NCBI GenBank assembly: GCA_033763435.1
Contig: JANRKN010000135.1
Span: forward strand, 1-27,100
Direction: 5' to 3'
DNA: 27,100 nt
DNA from: JANRKN01 sp033763435
Lineage (GTDB): Bacteria; Planctomycetota; Phycisphaerae; Phycisphaerales; UBA1924
The notes under the pieces are model-generated. The model made no database searches, was not told where the DNA came from, and saw nothing but the letters and a program-made list of their open reading frames with translations. Below, piece by piece: positions 1 through 6,656 of the stretch; positions within the stretch are counted from its first letter, which is position 1; every line of letters begins with the position of its first letter. Position numbers and translations under genes: made by a program.

Positions 1-92
1 GGCTCAGTGATGTGCCATATGGACACTGGGGGGTGCACCACGTGCAGTCCGGGGTGCATGGGATGCACGGCGGGGTGCACCATATGCCATCT
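1..92. repeat. 21-bp tandem repeat, about 3-4 units, running to the window edge
   Basis: GGGGTGCA recurs at 30, 51 and 72, an exact 21-bp spacing, and positions 9-29 look like a more diverged copy. GGGGTGCACCA is exact in the first and third units. Because 21 is a multiple of three, every frame gives a seven-residue repeat. Plus frame 1 is cysteine-rich and ends at a TAA at 97-99, so it could be the tail of a gene entering from the left. A minus-strand frame starting at an ATG at 97 is also cysteine-rich and open to the edge, but has only pyrimidines where a ribosome site should be. Base composition at third positions does not separate these options, so no gene is called. Confidence 0.6.
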
Positions 93-132
93 AACATAAA
101 AGGAACAGAAGAAGAAAAGAAGAGGGAACATG

Positions 133-157
133 CCCACACGCTTTTTTTGCGTGTGGG
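133..157 (-). terminator. Perfect 9-bp hairpin, possible second terminator
   Basis: CCCACACGC (133-141) pairs with GCGTGTGGG (149-157) around a loop of seven T. Read on the minus strand it is followed by a T/C-rich stretch (130 down to about 98), so it could back up the terminator at 249-278. On the plus strand no T run follows. Confidence 0.4.
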
Positions 158-161
158 GAAA

Positions 162-190
162 GGCCCCAAGGCCCCAAGACCCCAAGACCA
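162..190. repeat. 8-bp repeat, three to four units
   Basis: GGCCCCAA, GGCCCCAA and GACCCCAA follow each other, then a diverged GACCACGG. The minus strand reads TTGGGGTC/TTGGGGCC, with three G4 runs. Its role is unknown. Confidence 0.5.
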
Positions 191-248
191 CGGTTCCGGA
201 GGCGCACGTCCCCGGCCTTGGGCCCCACCCACGCAGAGACACCCGCGC

Positions 249-278
249 AAAGAAAAGAGCCCAGCGCGGGCCGGGCTC
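249..278 (-). terminator. Rho-independent terminator of the SUMF1-like gene
   Basis: The stem is GAGCCC (257-262) with GGGCTC (273-278), with further GC pairing inside. On the minus strand it is followed by TTTTCTTT (249-256). It lies 30 bp beyond the stop codon. The 40 bp at 242-281 match 1514-1553 with one difference. Confidence 0.85.
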
Positions 279-307
279 GGACGGGGAACGGGGCCGAGGG
301 CTGCGGC

Positions 308-1366
308 TCAGCAGCCCGTGTTGAACGCGTCGACGAAGCTGACGAAGTCGTCGCTGTCGACGAAGCCCGAGCCGTCGAAGTCCGCGCTCCGGGCGCAGGC
401 GGGGTCGGGCGAGCCGACGCCGTCGCACCCGAGGGTGAAGCTGTCGGCGAAGGCGACGAAGTCGTCCGAGTCGACGAAGCCCGAGCCGTCGAAGTCGACC
501 GGGCAGGGGGGCTCATCGCTCTGCGAGACGCGGAAGCCGATGCTGAAGCCTTCGTCGGCAGGGCCGCCGCTGTTGCGGACCGTGGCGGCCAGGAGCCCGT
601 CGCTGAGGTCGAACGACCCGCCGCGGAGCCCGCGCGCCGAGCCGAAGATGATCGACTCGTTCCACTCCCAGACGTTGCCGCCCTGGTCGTAGGTTCCGGC
701 GTAGTTGGGCGCATACTGGCCGACGCTGACGAGCATGCCCAGCGGGTTGTCGTAGTTCGCCTGTCCGGGCGAGACGGAGTTGCCCCCGGTGGGGAAGAGC
801 CAGTAGTCGTCCTCATCGCCGCCCTCGGTGTAGGGCTGGTAGTACGCGGCCTTGTACCACTCCTGCTCCGAGGTGATGGCCCAGCGCCAGCCGGGGTTGC
901 GCGCGACGGAGTTGGCGAGGATCGCGCTCGCGGTCAGGGTGTACACGCCCGTCTCAGTGTCGCCCGAGCCCTGACCGTTGTGGAGCCAGTTGACGAACCG
1001 GCAGGCGTCCCAGAAAGAAACATAATTGACCGGGCGGGCTCCCCGGCCCGGGATGACGCTGTACGACCACGCGCCGGGCGAACCGGTGCGGGCGATGCCG
1101 CCCATCGCGCCGCCCATGAAGGGGTTGTAGAGGTTGTACCGATCGTCGACGGCCTTGGCGTTGAGGAACACGACGTACTGCGCGTTGGTGACCTCGTAGA
1201 TGCCGATGCGGTACTCATCGCGGACGCCGCCGAAGCCCGTCTCGGGGTCCCCGTTGTTGCCCGGATTGCCGACGGCCACCGTCGCGATGGTTACCTGTGC
1301 CGAGGCGACCGAAGACGCGAGGCCCGTGACGGCCACGGCGACACCGACCAAACGCATGAATGACAT
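308..1366 (-). CDS. Secreted SUMF1-like (formylglycine-generating-enzyme fold) protein with GC-type dockerin tail
   Basis: This 352-residue protein has a signal peptide (cleavage likely after SVASA, near residue 24). It then has a SUMF1/FGE-sulfatase-type domain over about residues 30-280, shown by YEVTNAQYVVFLNA, PVNYVSFWDACRFVNWL, EQEWYKAAYY, GGNVWEWNE and LRGGSF. The last 70 residues are a GC-type dockerin with two DFDGSGFVDSDDF repeats. The segment after RGGSF has none of the cysteines that true formylglycine-generating enzymes use, so a ligand-binding or structural role is more likely than sulfatase activation (inference). The ATG at 1366 was chosen because GGAGAG sits 8 nt upstream and it starts the signal peptide. 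The frame stays open further upstream but that stretch is not protein-like. It is first of three dockerin genes on this strand, with its own promoter and terminator. Confidence 0.88.
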   Translation of the reverse strand: MSFMRLVGVAVAVTGLASSVASAQVTIATVAVGNPGNNGDPETGFGGVRDEYRIGIYEVTNAQYVVFLNAKAVDDRYNLYNPFMGGAMGGIARTGSPGAWSYSVIPGRGARPVNYVSFWDACRFVNWLHNGQGSGDTETGVYTLTASAILANSVARNPGWRWAITSEQEWYKAAYYQPYTEGGDEDDYWLFPTGGNSVSPGQANYDNPLGMLVSVGQYAPNYAGTYDQGGNVWEWNESIIFGSARGLRGGSFDLSDGLLAATVRNSGGPADEGFSIGFRVSQSDEPPCPVDFDGSGFVDSDDFVAFADSFTLGCDGVGSPDPACARSADFDGSGFVDSDDFVSFVDAFNTGC

Positions 1367-1437
1367 CGTGTGCTCTCTCCGCGCGCCACCCCGCGCACCA
1401 CCCTTGGACACGCCCGTGCCGCGGATGGGTCGTGCTG

Positions 1438-1466
1438 ATGTTACCAAAGCCCGCCGGTCATCGCAA
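1438..1466 (-). promoter_or_regulatory. Sigma70-type promoter for the SUMF1-like gene
   Basis: On the minus strand, TTGCGA (1461-1466), a 17-bp spacer and TAACAT (1438-1443). The predicted leader is about 65 nt and contains the Shine-Dalgarno site. Each box matches 4 of 6 consensus bases. Confidence 0.5.
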
Positions 1467-1520
1467 CGGCGCGCGTGTGCGCCGACGAGCCGTCGCGCGG
1501 CTTGCCTTGGGCCCCCGCGC

Positions 1521-1550
1521 AAAGAAAAGAGCCCGGCGCGGGCCGGGCTC
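1521..1550 (-). terminator. Rho-independent terminator of the metzincin-type metalloprotease gene
   Basis: A perfect 9-bp stem GAGCCCGGC (1529-1537) / GCCGGGCTC (1542-1550) with loop GCGG, followed on the minus strand by TTTTCTTT (1521-1528). It begins 30 bp past the stop codon, the same distance as at 249-278. Confidence 0.9.
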
Positions 1551-1580
1551 GGAAGGCAAACTCGAGATGGTGCGGGCGGG

Positions 1581-3473
1581 TTACGGGTTGCAGCCGGCTT
1601 CGAAGGCGGTGACGAAGCTGATGAAGTCATCGGAGTCGACGAAGGTGCTGCCGTCGAAGTCGGCGCTCTGCGTGCAGGCGGGGTCGGGCGAGCCGGGGCC
1701 ATCGCACCCGAGCGCGAACTGCGAGACGTAGAGGATGAAGTCGTCAGAGTCGAGGAAGCCCGAGTTGTCGAAGTCGGCGGGGCACGGCGGCGCGGGGGGC
1801 ACGGCCTGCCCGGTCGCGGTGCCGACGTTGCGCTGCGGGCCGCCGCCCTGGGTCGCGTCGACCCAGTAGAAGAGCGGGACGCCGGTGGGCGCGGTGGTGT
1901 CGCTGAAGGACGTGGCGAGCGCGCCCGCGGTGCCGACGCTGACCGCGCTCGCGCGGTTGTTGGTGGTCGAGCGGAAGATCGTGAAGGCGGTGGAGTTGGG
2001 GATGTTGGTCCAGGTGAGGTTGACCTGCGAGACGACGTTGTTCGTCGCGGTGACGCTCGTCGCGCCCAGGCCCTGGAGGCGCAGGCTGTAGAGCTGGCTC
2101 TGGGTGGGCGAGCCGTTCTCCGAGACGCGGACAATCCAGTCGCCCGCGGGGAGCAGGACCTGCGTCACGCTCTCCGCGGCGCCCAGGCCCGCGATGTTGT
2201 TGCTGAAGAGCGTCGCGCTGCCCGCGGTGTTGGTGACCGCAACGACCAAGTCGGCCTGCGCGAGGGCGTTGGTGCTGAAGCCGCTGGGGCAGGAGCCGTC
2301 GTCGAGCTGGCCGTTGTCGTCGTAGGTGGTGCCGATGGGCGAGGCGACAAAGGCGTAGAGGCCGTTGGCGCTGACGGTGATGCGGAAGCAGTCCAGGTCG
2401 CCGTTGGCGTCGATCGAGAGGTTCCAGCCGTTGCTGATCGCGGGGGTGGGCACGGAGCCGAAGGTGAAGTTGCTCGACGGGGTGACGGCGGTGGGGATGA
2501 CAGTGGCGGTGGCGGGGGTGTCGTTGGCCTCGTAGAAGTCGCCGTAGCCGCGGTGCACGTGGCGGAGGTCGTCCTGCTGGGGGCCGTCGAAGGAGGTGGA
2601 GAGGAAAGGCTCCATCAGGAAGCCGGCGTTGTTGGAGCAGACGTGGGGGAAGCCCAGGCCGTGGCCGTGCTCGTGCATGATGGTGTTGCGGAGGAAGCGG
2701 TAGGTGCTGGCGCTGTTTCCCCAGCCTTCGGCCGAGTCCAGGACCATGTCGCTGGTGGTGGGGAAGAAGTTGTACGCGAGGACACCGTTGACGCCGTCGA
2801 TGGGCTTGGAGCAGATGCGGACATCGCCGCGGGCGTTGGCCGCGCCGCCGGTGCCCCACGCCGCGCCGTCGTCCCACTCGTTGTTGTTGAAGCGGACGCG
2901 CGTGTAGCGGATGCCGGAAAGGGCCTGCCAGCGGGCGAAGCTGTTGACGAACTGGGTGATCCAGGTCTGGCGGTTGGCGACGCCGCCGAACTTCGAATCC
3001 ATCGAGCTGAACAGGTTGCTGTTCGCGACGCCCTCACCGATGCCGTTGGAGATCGAGAGGCCATCCGGGACGAACGACCAGGTGAGGTTCCGTGGCGAGC
3101 CGACGCCGCCCCAGTACGAACCGATGGGATAGCGATCCGCGAACGGATTCTCGGGATCCTCGGGCGCGCCGAACTGCAGCGCGGTGTTCAGGGCCGCGAC
3201 CACCTCAGGCGGGGGAGGATTGGCCGGATCAAAGCAGGCCGCGATCCGACCCAGCTCGCGGTTGACGCGGATGCCCTCGGGGAAGTTCGCGTAAGGCGTG
3301 CCCTCGCCGGGCGCGAGGCCCGACTCCGGCTCGCTCACGACCGCGGCCCGGATGGGCGACTCCACGCGCTGCTGAAGGCCCCAGGCCAGAACGCACCCCG
3401 CGACGCCCGCCGAAGCCATCAGCCCCAGCGTCGTCACCGAACCGAACGCGCCACGCTTCTTTGCCTTGCTCAT
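1581..3473 (-). CDS. Secreted metzincin-type zinc metalloprotease with FN3-like domain and GC-type dockerin
   Basis: This 630-residue protein has a basic N-terminus and a hydrophobic export segment. VAGC at residues 24-27 could be a lipobox, so lipoprotein anchoring is possible. The zinc motif HEHGHGLGFPH (267-277) fits HExxHxxGxxH, and LMEP (Met287) is a plausible Met-turn; together these place it with metzincin/matrixin-like endopeptidases. The zinc is bound by three His and Glu268 is the general base (family knowledge). A beta-rich region follows (about 300-450, resembling bacterial pre-peptidase C-terminal domains), then a fibronectin-III-like segment (about 460-550) and a GC-type dockerin (about 560-630). 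The ATG at 3473 has GAGGAG just upstream. The natural substrate cannot be told from the sequence. Confidence 0.88.
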   Translation of the reverse strand: MSKAKKRGAFGSVTTLGLMASAGVAGCVLAWGLQQRVESPIRAAVVSEPESGLAPGEGTPYANFPEGIRVNRELGRIAACFDPANPPPPEVVAALNTALQFGAPEDPENPFADRYPIGSYWGGVGSPRNLTWSFVPDGLSISNGIGEGVANSNLFSSMDSKFGGVANRQTWITQFVNSFARWQALSGIRYTRVRFNNNEWDDGAAWGTGGAANARGDVRICSKPIDGVNGVLAYNFFPTTSDMVLDSAEGWGNSASTYRFLRNTIMHEHGHGLGFPHVCSNNAGFLMEPFLSTSFDGPQQDDLRHVHRGYGDFYEANDTPATATVIPTAVTPSSNFTFGSVPTPAISNGWNLSIDANGDLDCFRITVSANGLYAFVASPIGTTYDDNGQLDDGSCPSGFSTNALAQADLVVAVTNTAGSATLFSNNIAGLGAAESVTQVLLPAGDWIVRVSENGSPTQSQLYSLRLQGLGATSVTATNNVVSQVNLTWTNIPNSTAFTIFRSTTNNRASAVSVGTAGALATSFSDTTAPTGVPLFYWVDATQGGGPQRNVGTATGQAVPPAPPCPADFDNSGFLDSDDFILYVSQFALGCDGPGSPDPACTQSADFDGSTFVDSDDFISFVTAFEAGCNP

Positions 3474-3663
3474 CCAACACTCCTCGCGCTGCACCCACGG
3501 ACCCCGACGCGGCCAGAGCCGACGCCGGCAGAACAACATGACCCACGACCGGACGGCGGTCCACCGCTCGCCCAGCTCCGCACAACCCAGAGCCGCTTCG
3601 GGCCCTCCCGATCCGGCCGAGACGTCCAAGAACCCGCGCCCCTCAGCGCGGATCGACGACTTC

Positions 3664-3708
3664 ACTCGCCAGGACCCCACTTGCCAAGACCCCACTCGCC
3701 AGACCGGG
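3664..3708. repeat. 15-bp tandem repeat, three imperfect units
   Basis: ACTCGCCAGGACCCC, ACTTGCCAAGACCCC and ACTCGCCAGACCGGG are consecutive. They lie about 190-235 bp upstream of the metalloprotease start, on its promoter side. Confidence 0.6.
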
Positions 3709-3813
3709 ACAATCCCTTGCTGTCGGGCGATGAGTGAGACACCCCATCGCCGACGGCTCGGGCAAATTTTCCAATCGCGGGAGAATCGACCGCGGATCCA
3801 CGATTTTGTGCGC

Positions 3814-3830
3814 GCAGACAAAAAGTCTGC
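3814..3830 (-). terminator. Weak hairpin after the M1 peptidase gene
   Basis: GCAGAC (3814-3819) pairs with GTCTGC (3825-3830) around a run of five A (T on the minus strand). It lies about 30 bp past the stop. The T run is in the loop rather than after the stem, so terminator function is doubtful. Confidence 0.35.
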
Positions 3831-3860
3831 TAGCCGCGCGGCACGCCGGGGCTTCTGCCG

Positions 3861-6350
3861 TTACGGACAGGGGGTGTTGAAGGCGTTCACGTACTCGATG
3901 AAGTCGTCCGAGTCGATGAAGCCCGAGCCGTCGAAGTCGGCGCTCTTCACGCACGCGGGCGCGGGCGAGCCCGGGCCATCGCAGCCCAGGCCAAAGTCGG
4001 AGGTGAAGGCGATGAAGTCGTCGGAGTCGACGAAGCCCGAGTTGTCGTAGTCGGCGGGGCAGCCGTTGGGCACGCTGAAGGACACGACCGCGTTGCCGAG
4101 CGGCAGACCATCGCCCGAGGGGAGCGGGCCGCCGTTGACCAGGCCCCCGCCCGCGCCGTTGGGGAGGACGATCTCGCCGTCGAGGCGCGCGCCGCCCGTG
4201 ACGCTGGTGATGGTGTCGAGGGCGGTGAGCGTGTAGGTTCCGCCCGCGAGGGGCGCGGCGGGCGTGAGCGTGGCGGTGAACGTGCCGCTGTTGTACGCGA
4301 AGGTGAAGGGCACGTTGCCGCCGGGCCCGACGAGCGTGAAGCTGGAGGCCGAGGCGTTGACGTTCTCGCTGAAGGTGAGCGTGATCGAGGCGGGGCCGCC
4401 GACGGAGGTGGTCGCGCCGATCGCGGGGCTGACGGCAACGAGCTTGGCGGGGCCGGGCTGATAGGTTTCGCTGGACTTGCTCGCGGCGAGGATCCAGTTG
4501 TTCTCGTCAAGGACGACGGACGTGGCAGGCGCGGAGCCAGCGCCGAGCGGGATGAGGAACCACTCGCTGCGGGCGTTGTTGCGGAGGGGGAACGAGCCGG
4601 TGCCGCCGGTCCAGTTGACGCGGAGGTCCAGCGGCGCGTCGAAGTATCCGTCCTGGCCGTAGCTGGTGAGCTGGGTCTGACGGATGCTGACGCGGAGGAA
4701 GTTCTGGCCGTTGATCGAGACGTTCTGGATGCCCGTGGCGTACGTGGGCGCGCCGGTGCCGAAGACCCACTGATTGAAGAAGCGCGAGAAGTTGCGCCCG
4801 GTGTAGGCGCTGGCGAAGGCGACCATGTCGTTGGTGGTCGCGGCGGACCCGCCGTAGGCGCTGAGCCAGGCGCGGAGGAACCCGAAGAACTGGGTGTCGC
4901 CCATCTCCTTGCGGAGCATGTGATAGACCCAGGCGCCCTTCTCGTACGTCGTGTCGTACTGGAAGATGCGGTTCATGTTCGAGACGTCGTAGACGTAGAC
5001 GGTGTCGTTGATGAGCGTGGCGCTGGGTCGGCGCGCGGCCATCGCGCTGAACAGCGCGGGCAGACCGCTCGAACCCGGCTTGCGCTCGGCCCACAGGGCC
5101 TCGGTGTACGTCGCGCCGCCCTCGTTGAGCCAGATGTCGTTCCACGTCCGGCACGTCACCCAGTCGCCGAGCCACTGGTGGCCCAGCTCGTGCGCGGTGA
5201 TGCTCTCGGCGAAGGAGTTCTGCCCGGTGTTGGTCTGGTGCTCCATGCCCCCGCCGAAGGGGAACTGGTACATCCCGTACTTCTCAGAGACGAAGGGGTA
5301 CACGCCCAGCGCGTTGCTGAAGACGGTGAGCATGGAGATGCACGTCTCCCACGCGGCACGGTTGGCGGGCGTGTCGCTGCCCGGGTAGAGGTTGAACTCC
5401 ACGGGCATCGAGTAGTTGGTCACGCCGTCGGACCAGTTCCACGTGCGCGTCCAGGTGTTGTAGTTCGTGCTGCCGAAGGCGAACAGATACGTCGCGGTCG
5501 GCAGGTTCGTGCGCCAGGTGTACTTGACCTTGCCCGCGGCGGGCGTGGTCACGGACTGCAGCAGGCCGTTGCTGACGGTGCGGAGATTGCTGGGCGTGGT
5601 GAAGGCCAGGGTGGCGGTGGACTTGTCGGTGTTGTCGCCGGGCTGGCCGAAGTCGCCGTCCTTGACGGGCCACCACGTCGCGGCGAAGTACGGCTGGCTC
5701 AGGGTCGCGATGATCGGCTGGCCGCCCTGGGTCTGGAACTCGATCGAGCCAAAGCCGCGGCTGACCGCGACGCCCGAGTAGGCGACGCGGACGGTGAAGA
5801 CCTCGCCCGCGTTGTAGACGCGCGGGAGCGTGACGCGCCGGCCGTAGCTTCCGAAGCTGGTGACCGGGCGCGAGACGTTGTCGACGAGGACGGAGGAGAT
5901 GGTGTAGTTGCTGCGGAGCATGAAGCTGAACTCGGAGAGTCCGTTCACGTTGCTCCGGACGGTCATGGTGTTGGAGCCGGTGATGGTGGTCGAGGCGGGG
6001 ATGAGCTCGATGTCGAGGTTGTTGTCGAGGAGGTCGGTGTCGCTGGGGGCCTCGCGGGTCTCCCACCACTGGGCGTCCATCGGGTCCTCGATCTGGAAGC
6101 CCGAGGCCATGCGCTTGCGGAGCGCCGCGGCCTTGCCGCAGCCGATGTGCTCGCCCTTGTCGTGGAAGAGGTCGCACGAGGTGACCGAGCCGGGCATGAG
6201 GCGGTAGCCGCCGACGGTCGGGAGGATCTCTTCACCGGCGACCGATTGGGCGGAGGCCATCGCGGGGGCGAGCAGCATCGCCGCGGAGGCGAGCAGGCCG
6301 CGAGAGATCACCGTTCCGGCCATGGACGCCAGCAGGCTCGTCGGACGCAT
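3861..6350 (-). CDS. Secreted M1-family aminopeptidase-like protein with Ig-like domain and GC-type dockerin
   Basis: 829 residues. A signal peptide (AMASA, about residue 34) is followed by an M1-type N-terminal beta domain (about 110-310) and a catalytic domain with HELGHQW (His387, Glu388, His391) and LNEGGATYTE (Glu410). This is the HExxH-x18-E zinc site of family M1. The exopeptidase motif GxMEN appears as GGGMEH (about 366-371), a change at the last position. About residues 660-760 look like an SbsA-type Ig-like domain (VSPAIGATTSVGG...ITLTFSENV), and the final ~70 are a GC-type dockerin. The family removes N-terminal residues from peptides; here it would act outside the cytoplasm on scavenged peptides (inference). 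The ATG at 6350 follows GGAAGGAAA and begins the signal peptide. Confidence 0.9.
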   Translation of the reverse strand: MRPTSLLASMAGTVISRGLLASAAMLLAPAMASAQSVAGEEILPTVGGYRLMPGSVTSCDLFHDKGEHIGCGKAAALRKRMASGFQIEDPMDAQWWETREAPSDTDLLDNNLDIELIPASTTITGSNTMTVRSNVNGLSEFSFMLRSNYTISSVLVDNVSRPVTSFGSYGRRVTLPRVYNAGEVFTVRVAYSGVAVSRGFGSIEFQTQGGQPIIATLSQPYFAATWWPVKDGDFGQPGDNTDKSTATLAFTTPSNLRTVSNGLLQSVTTPAAGKVKYTWRTNLPTATYLFAFGSTNYNTWTRTWNWSDGVTNYSMPVEFNLYPGSDTPANRAAWETCISMLTVFSNALGVYPFVSEKYGMYQFPFGGGMEHQTNTGQNSFAESITAHELGHQWLGDWVTCRTWNDIWLNEGGATYTEALWAERKPGSSGLPALFSAMAARRPSATLINDTVYVYDVSNMNRIFQYDTTYEKGAWVYHMLRKEMGDTQFFGFLRAWLSAYGGSAATTNDMVAFASAYTGRNFSRFFNQWVFGTGAPTYATGIQNVSINGQNFLRVSIRQTQLTSYGQDGYFDAPLDLRVNWTGGTGSFPLRNNARSEWFLIPLGAGSAPATSVVLDENNWILAASKSSETYQPGPAKLVAVSPAIGATTSVGGPASITLTFSENVNASASSFTLVGPGGNVPFTFAYNSGTFTATLTPAAPLAGGTYTLTALDTITSVTGGARLDGEIVLPNGAGGGLVNGGPLPSGDGLPLGNAVVSFSVPNGCPADYDNSGFVDSDDFIAFTSDFGLGCDGPGSPAPACVKSADFDGSGFIDSDDFIEYVNAFNTPCP

Positions 6351-6371
6351 CGTGTTTCCTTCCACTCTTTT

Positions 6372-6413
6372 CTGTCGAACACTCGAACCGGTCTGTCGAT
6401 CACTCGAACCGGA
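6372..6413 (-). repeat. Two tandem 21-bp direct repeats in the leader of the M1 peptidase gene
   Basis: Units 6372-6392 and 6393-6413 differ at 2 of 21 positions; both contain ACTCGAACCGG. They lie directly upstream of the ribosome site and downstream of the predicted promoter, so they would be transcribed. They may be a regulator-binding site on DNA or RNA. Confidence 0.75.
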
Positions 6414-6477
6414 CACCGAACCTCAGACTGCGCTGGGCGGCCGCTGCGCGCAGCAGGACCGCCCGTTCCTCTCCCGG

Positions 6478-6505
6478 ATTGTCCGAAATTCGCGGGGCCC
6501 GTCAA
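6478..6505 (-). promoter_or_regulatory. Sigma70-type promoter for the M1 peptidase gene
   Basis: On the minus strand, TTGACG (6500-6505), a 16-bp spacer and GACAAT (6478-6483). It gives a leader of about 120 nt that includes the two 21-bp repeats. Confidence 0.5.
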
Positions 6506-6590
6506 GAAGGTTCCACGGGGGATGGAAAAATCCAGGTCCGAGAGGTGCGGATTCGGGGATTCAACTCGGTCGCGCGGCACAGGCGCCCGA

Positions 6591-6627
6591 CCAAAAACAA
6601 CCGCGGCCCGGGCGTGAACCCGGGCCG
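6591..6627 (-). terminator. Rho-independent terminator of the transketolase gene
   Basis: A perfect 9-bp stem CGGCCCGGG (6604-6612) / CCCGGGCCG (6619-6627) with a 6-nt loop, followed on the minus strand by CGGTTGTTTTTGG. It starts 30 bp past the stop codon. Confidence 0.85.
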
Positions 6628-6656
6628 AGGGGAGGGATCGCGATTCGGTGCCGGGC

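Larger units (their letters stand above)
93..307. other. Intergenic region with hairpins and short repeats, no gene seen
   Basis: Between the left-edge repeats and the first gene there is no convincing coding frame. It contains an A/G-rich stretch (98-130), a hairpin with a T7 loop (133-157), three to four 8-bp GGCCCCAA-type repeats (162-190) and the terminator of the first gene (249-278). Confidence 0.6.
3474..3860. other. Intergenic region, no gene seen
   Basis: 387 bp between two minus-strand dockerin genes. It holds a 15-bp repeat (3664-3708), a relatively AT-rich patch (3760-3830) and a small hairpin (3814-3830). No open frame here resembles a protein. I could not identify a clear -10/-35 pair for the downstream metalloprotease gene. 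Confidence 0.55.
6351..6656. other. Intergenic region with promoter, direct repeats and terminator
   Basis: 306 bp between two minus-strand genes, without a gene. From left to right it holds the Shine-Dalgarno of the M1 gene, two 21-bp direct repeats, its promoter, and the terminator of the transketolase gene. Confidence 0.6.

Noticed and set aside
1..92. CRISPR array
   Set aside because: The 21-bp units are contiguous with no unique spacers, and there are no cas genes.
12..692. Histidine-rich open frame on the plus strand (GVHHVQS repeats)
   Set aside because: Its 3' half is the antisense of a dockerin tail and of a terminator, so a gene of this extent is not credible; only the 21-bp repeat is reported.
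1367..2134. N-terminal extension of the SUMF1-like protein into the neighbouring gene
   Set aside because: The frame is open, but it crosses a promoter and terminator and the coding sequence of the next gene; the signal peptide at 1366 has its own ribosome site.
1200..3737. Long open frame on the plus strand
   Set aside because: It is antisense to two well-supported minus-strand genes; its protein is Gly/Ala/Val/Arg-rich without motifs, as expected of a shadow frame in GC-rich DNA.
6372..6413. tRNA T-arm (CCGGTTCGAGTG on the minus strand)
   Set aside because: GGTTCGAGT is T-loop-like but the second half of the stem is missing, the unit is simply repeated in tandem, and there is no cloverleaf or acceptor stem.
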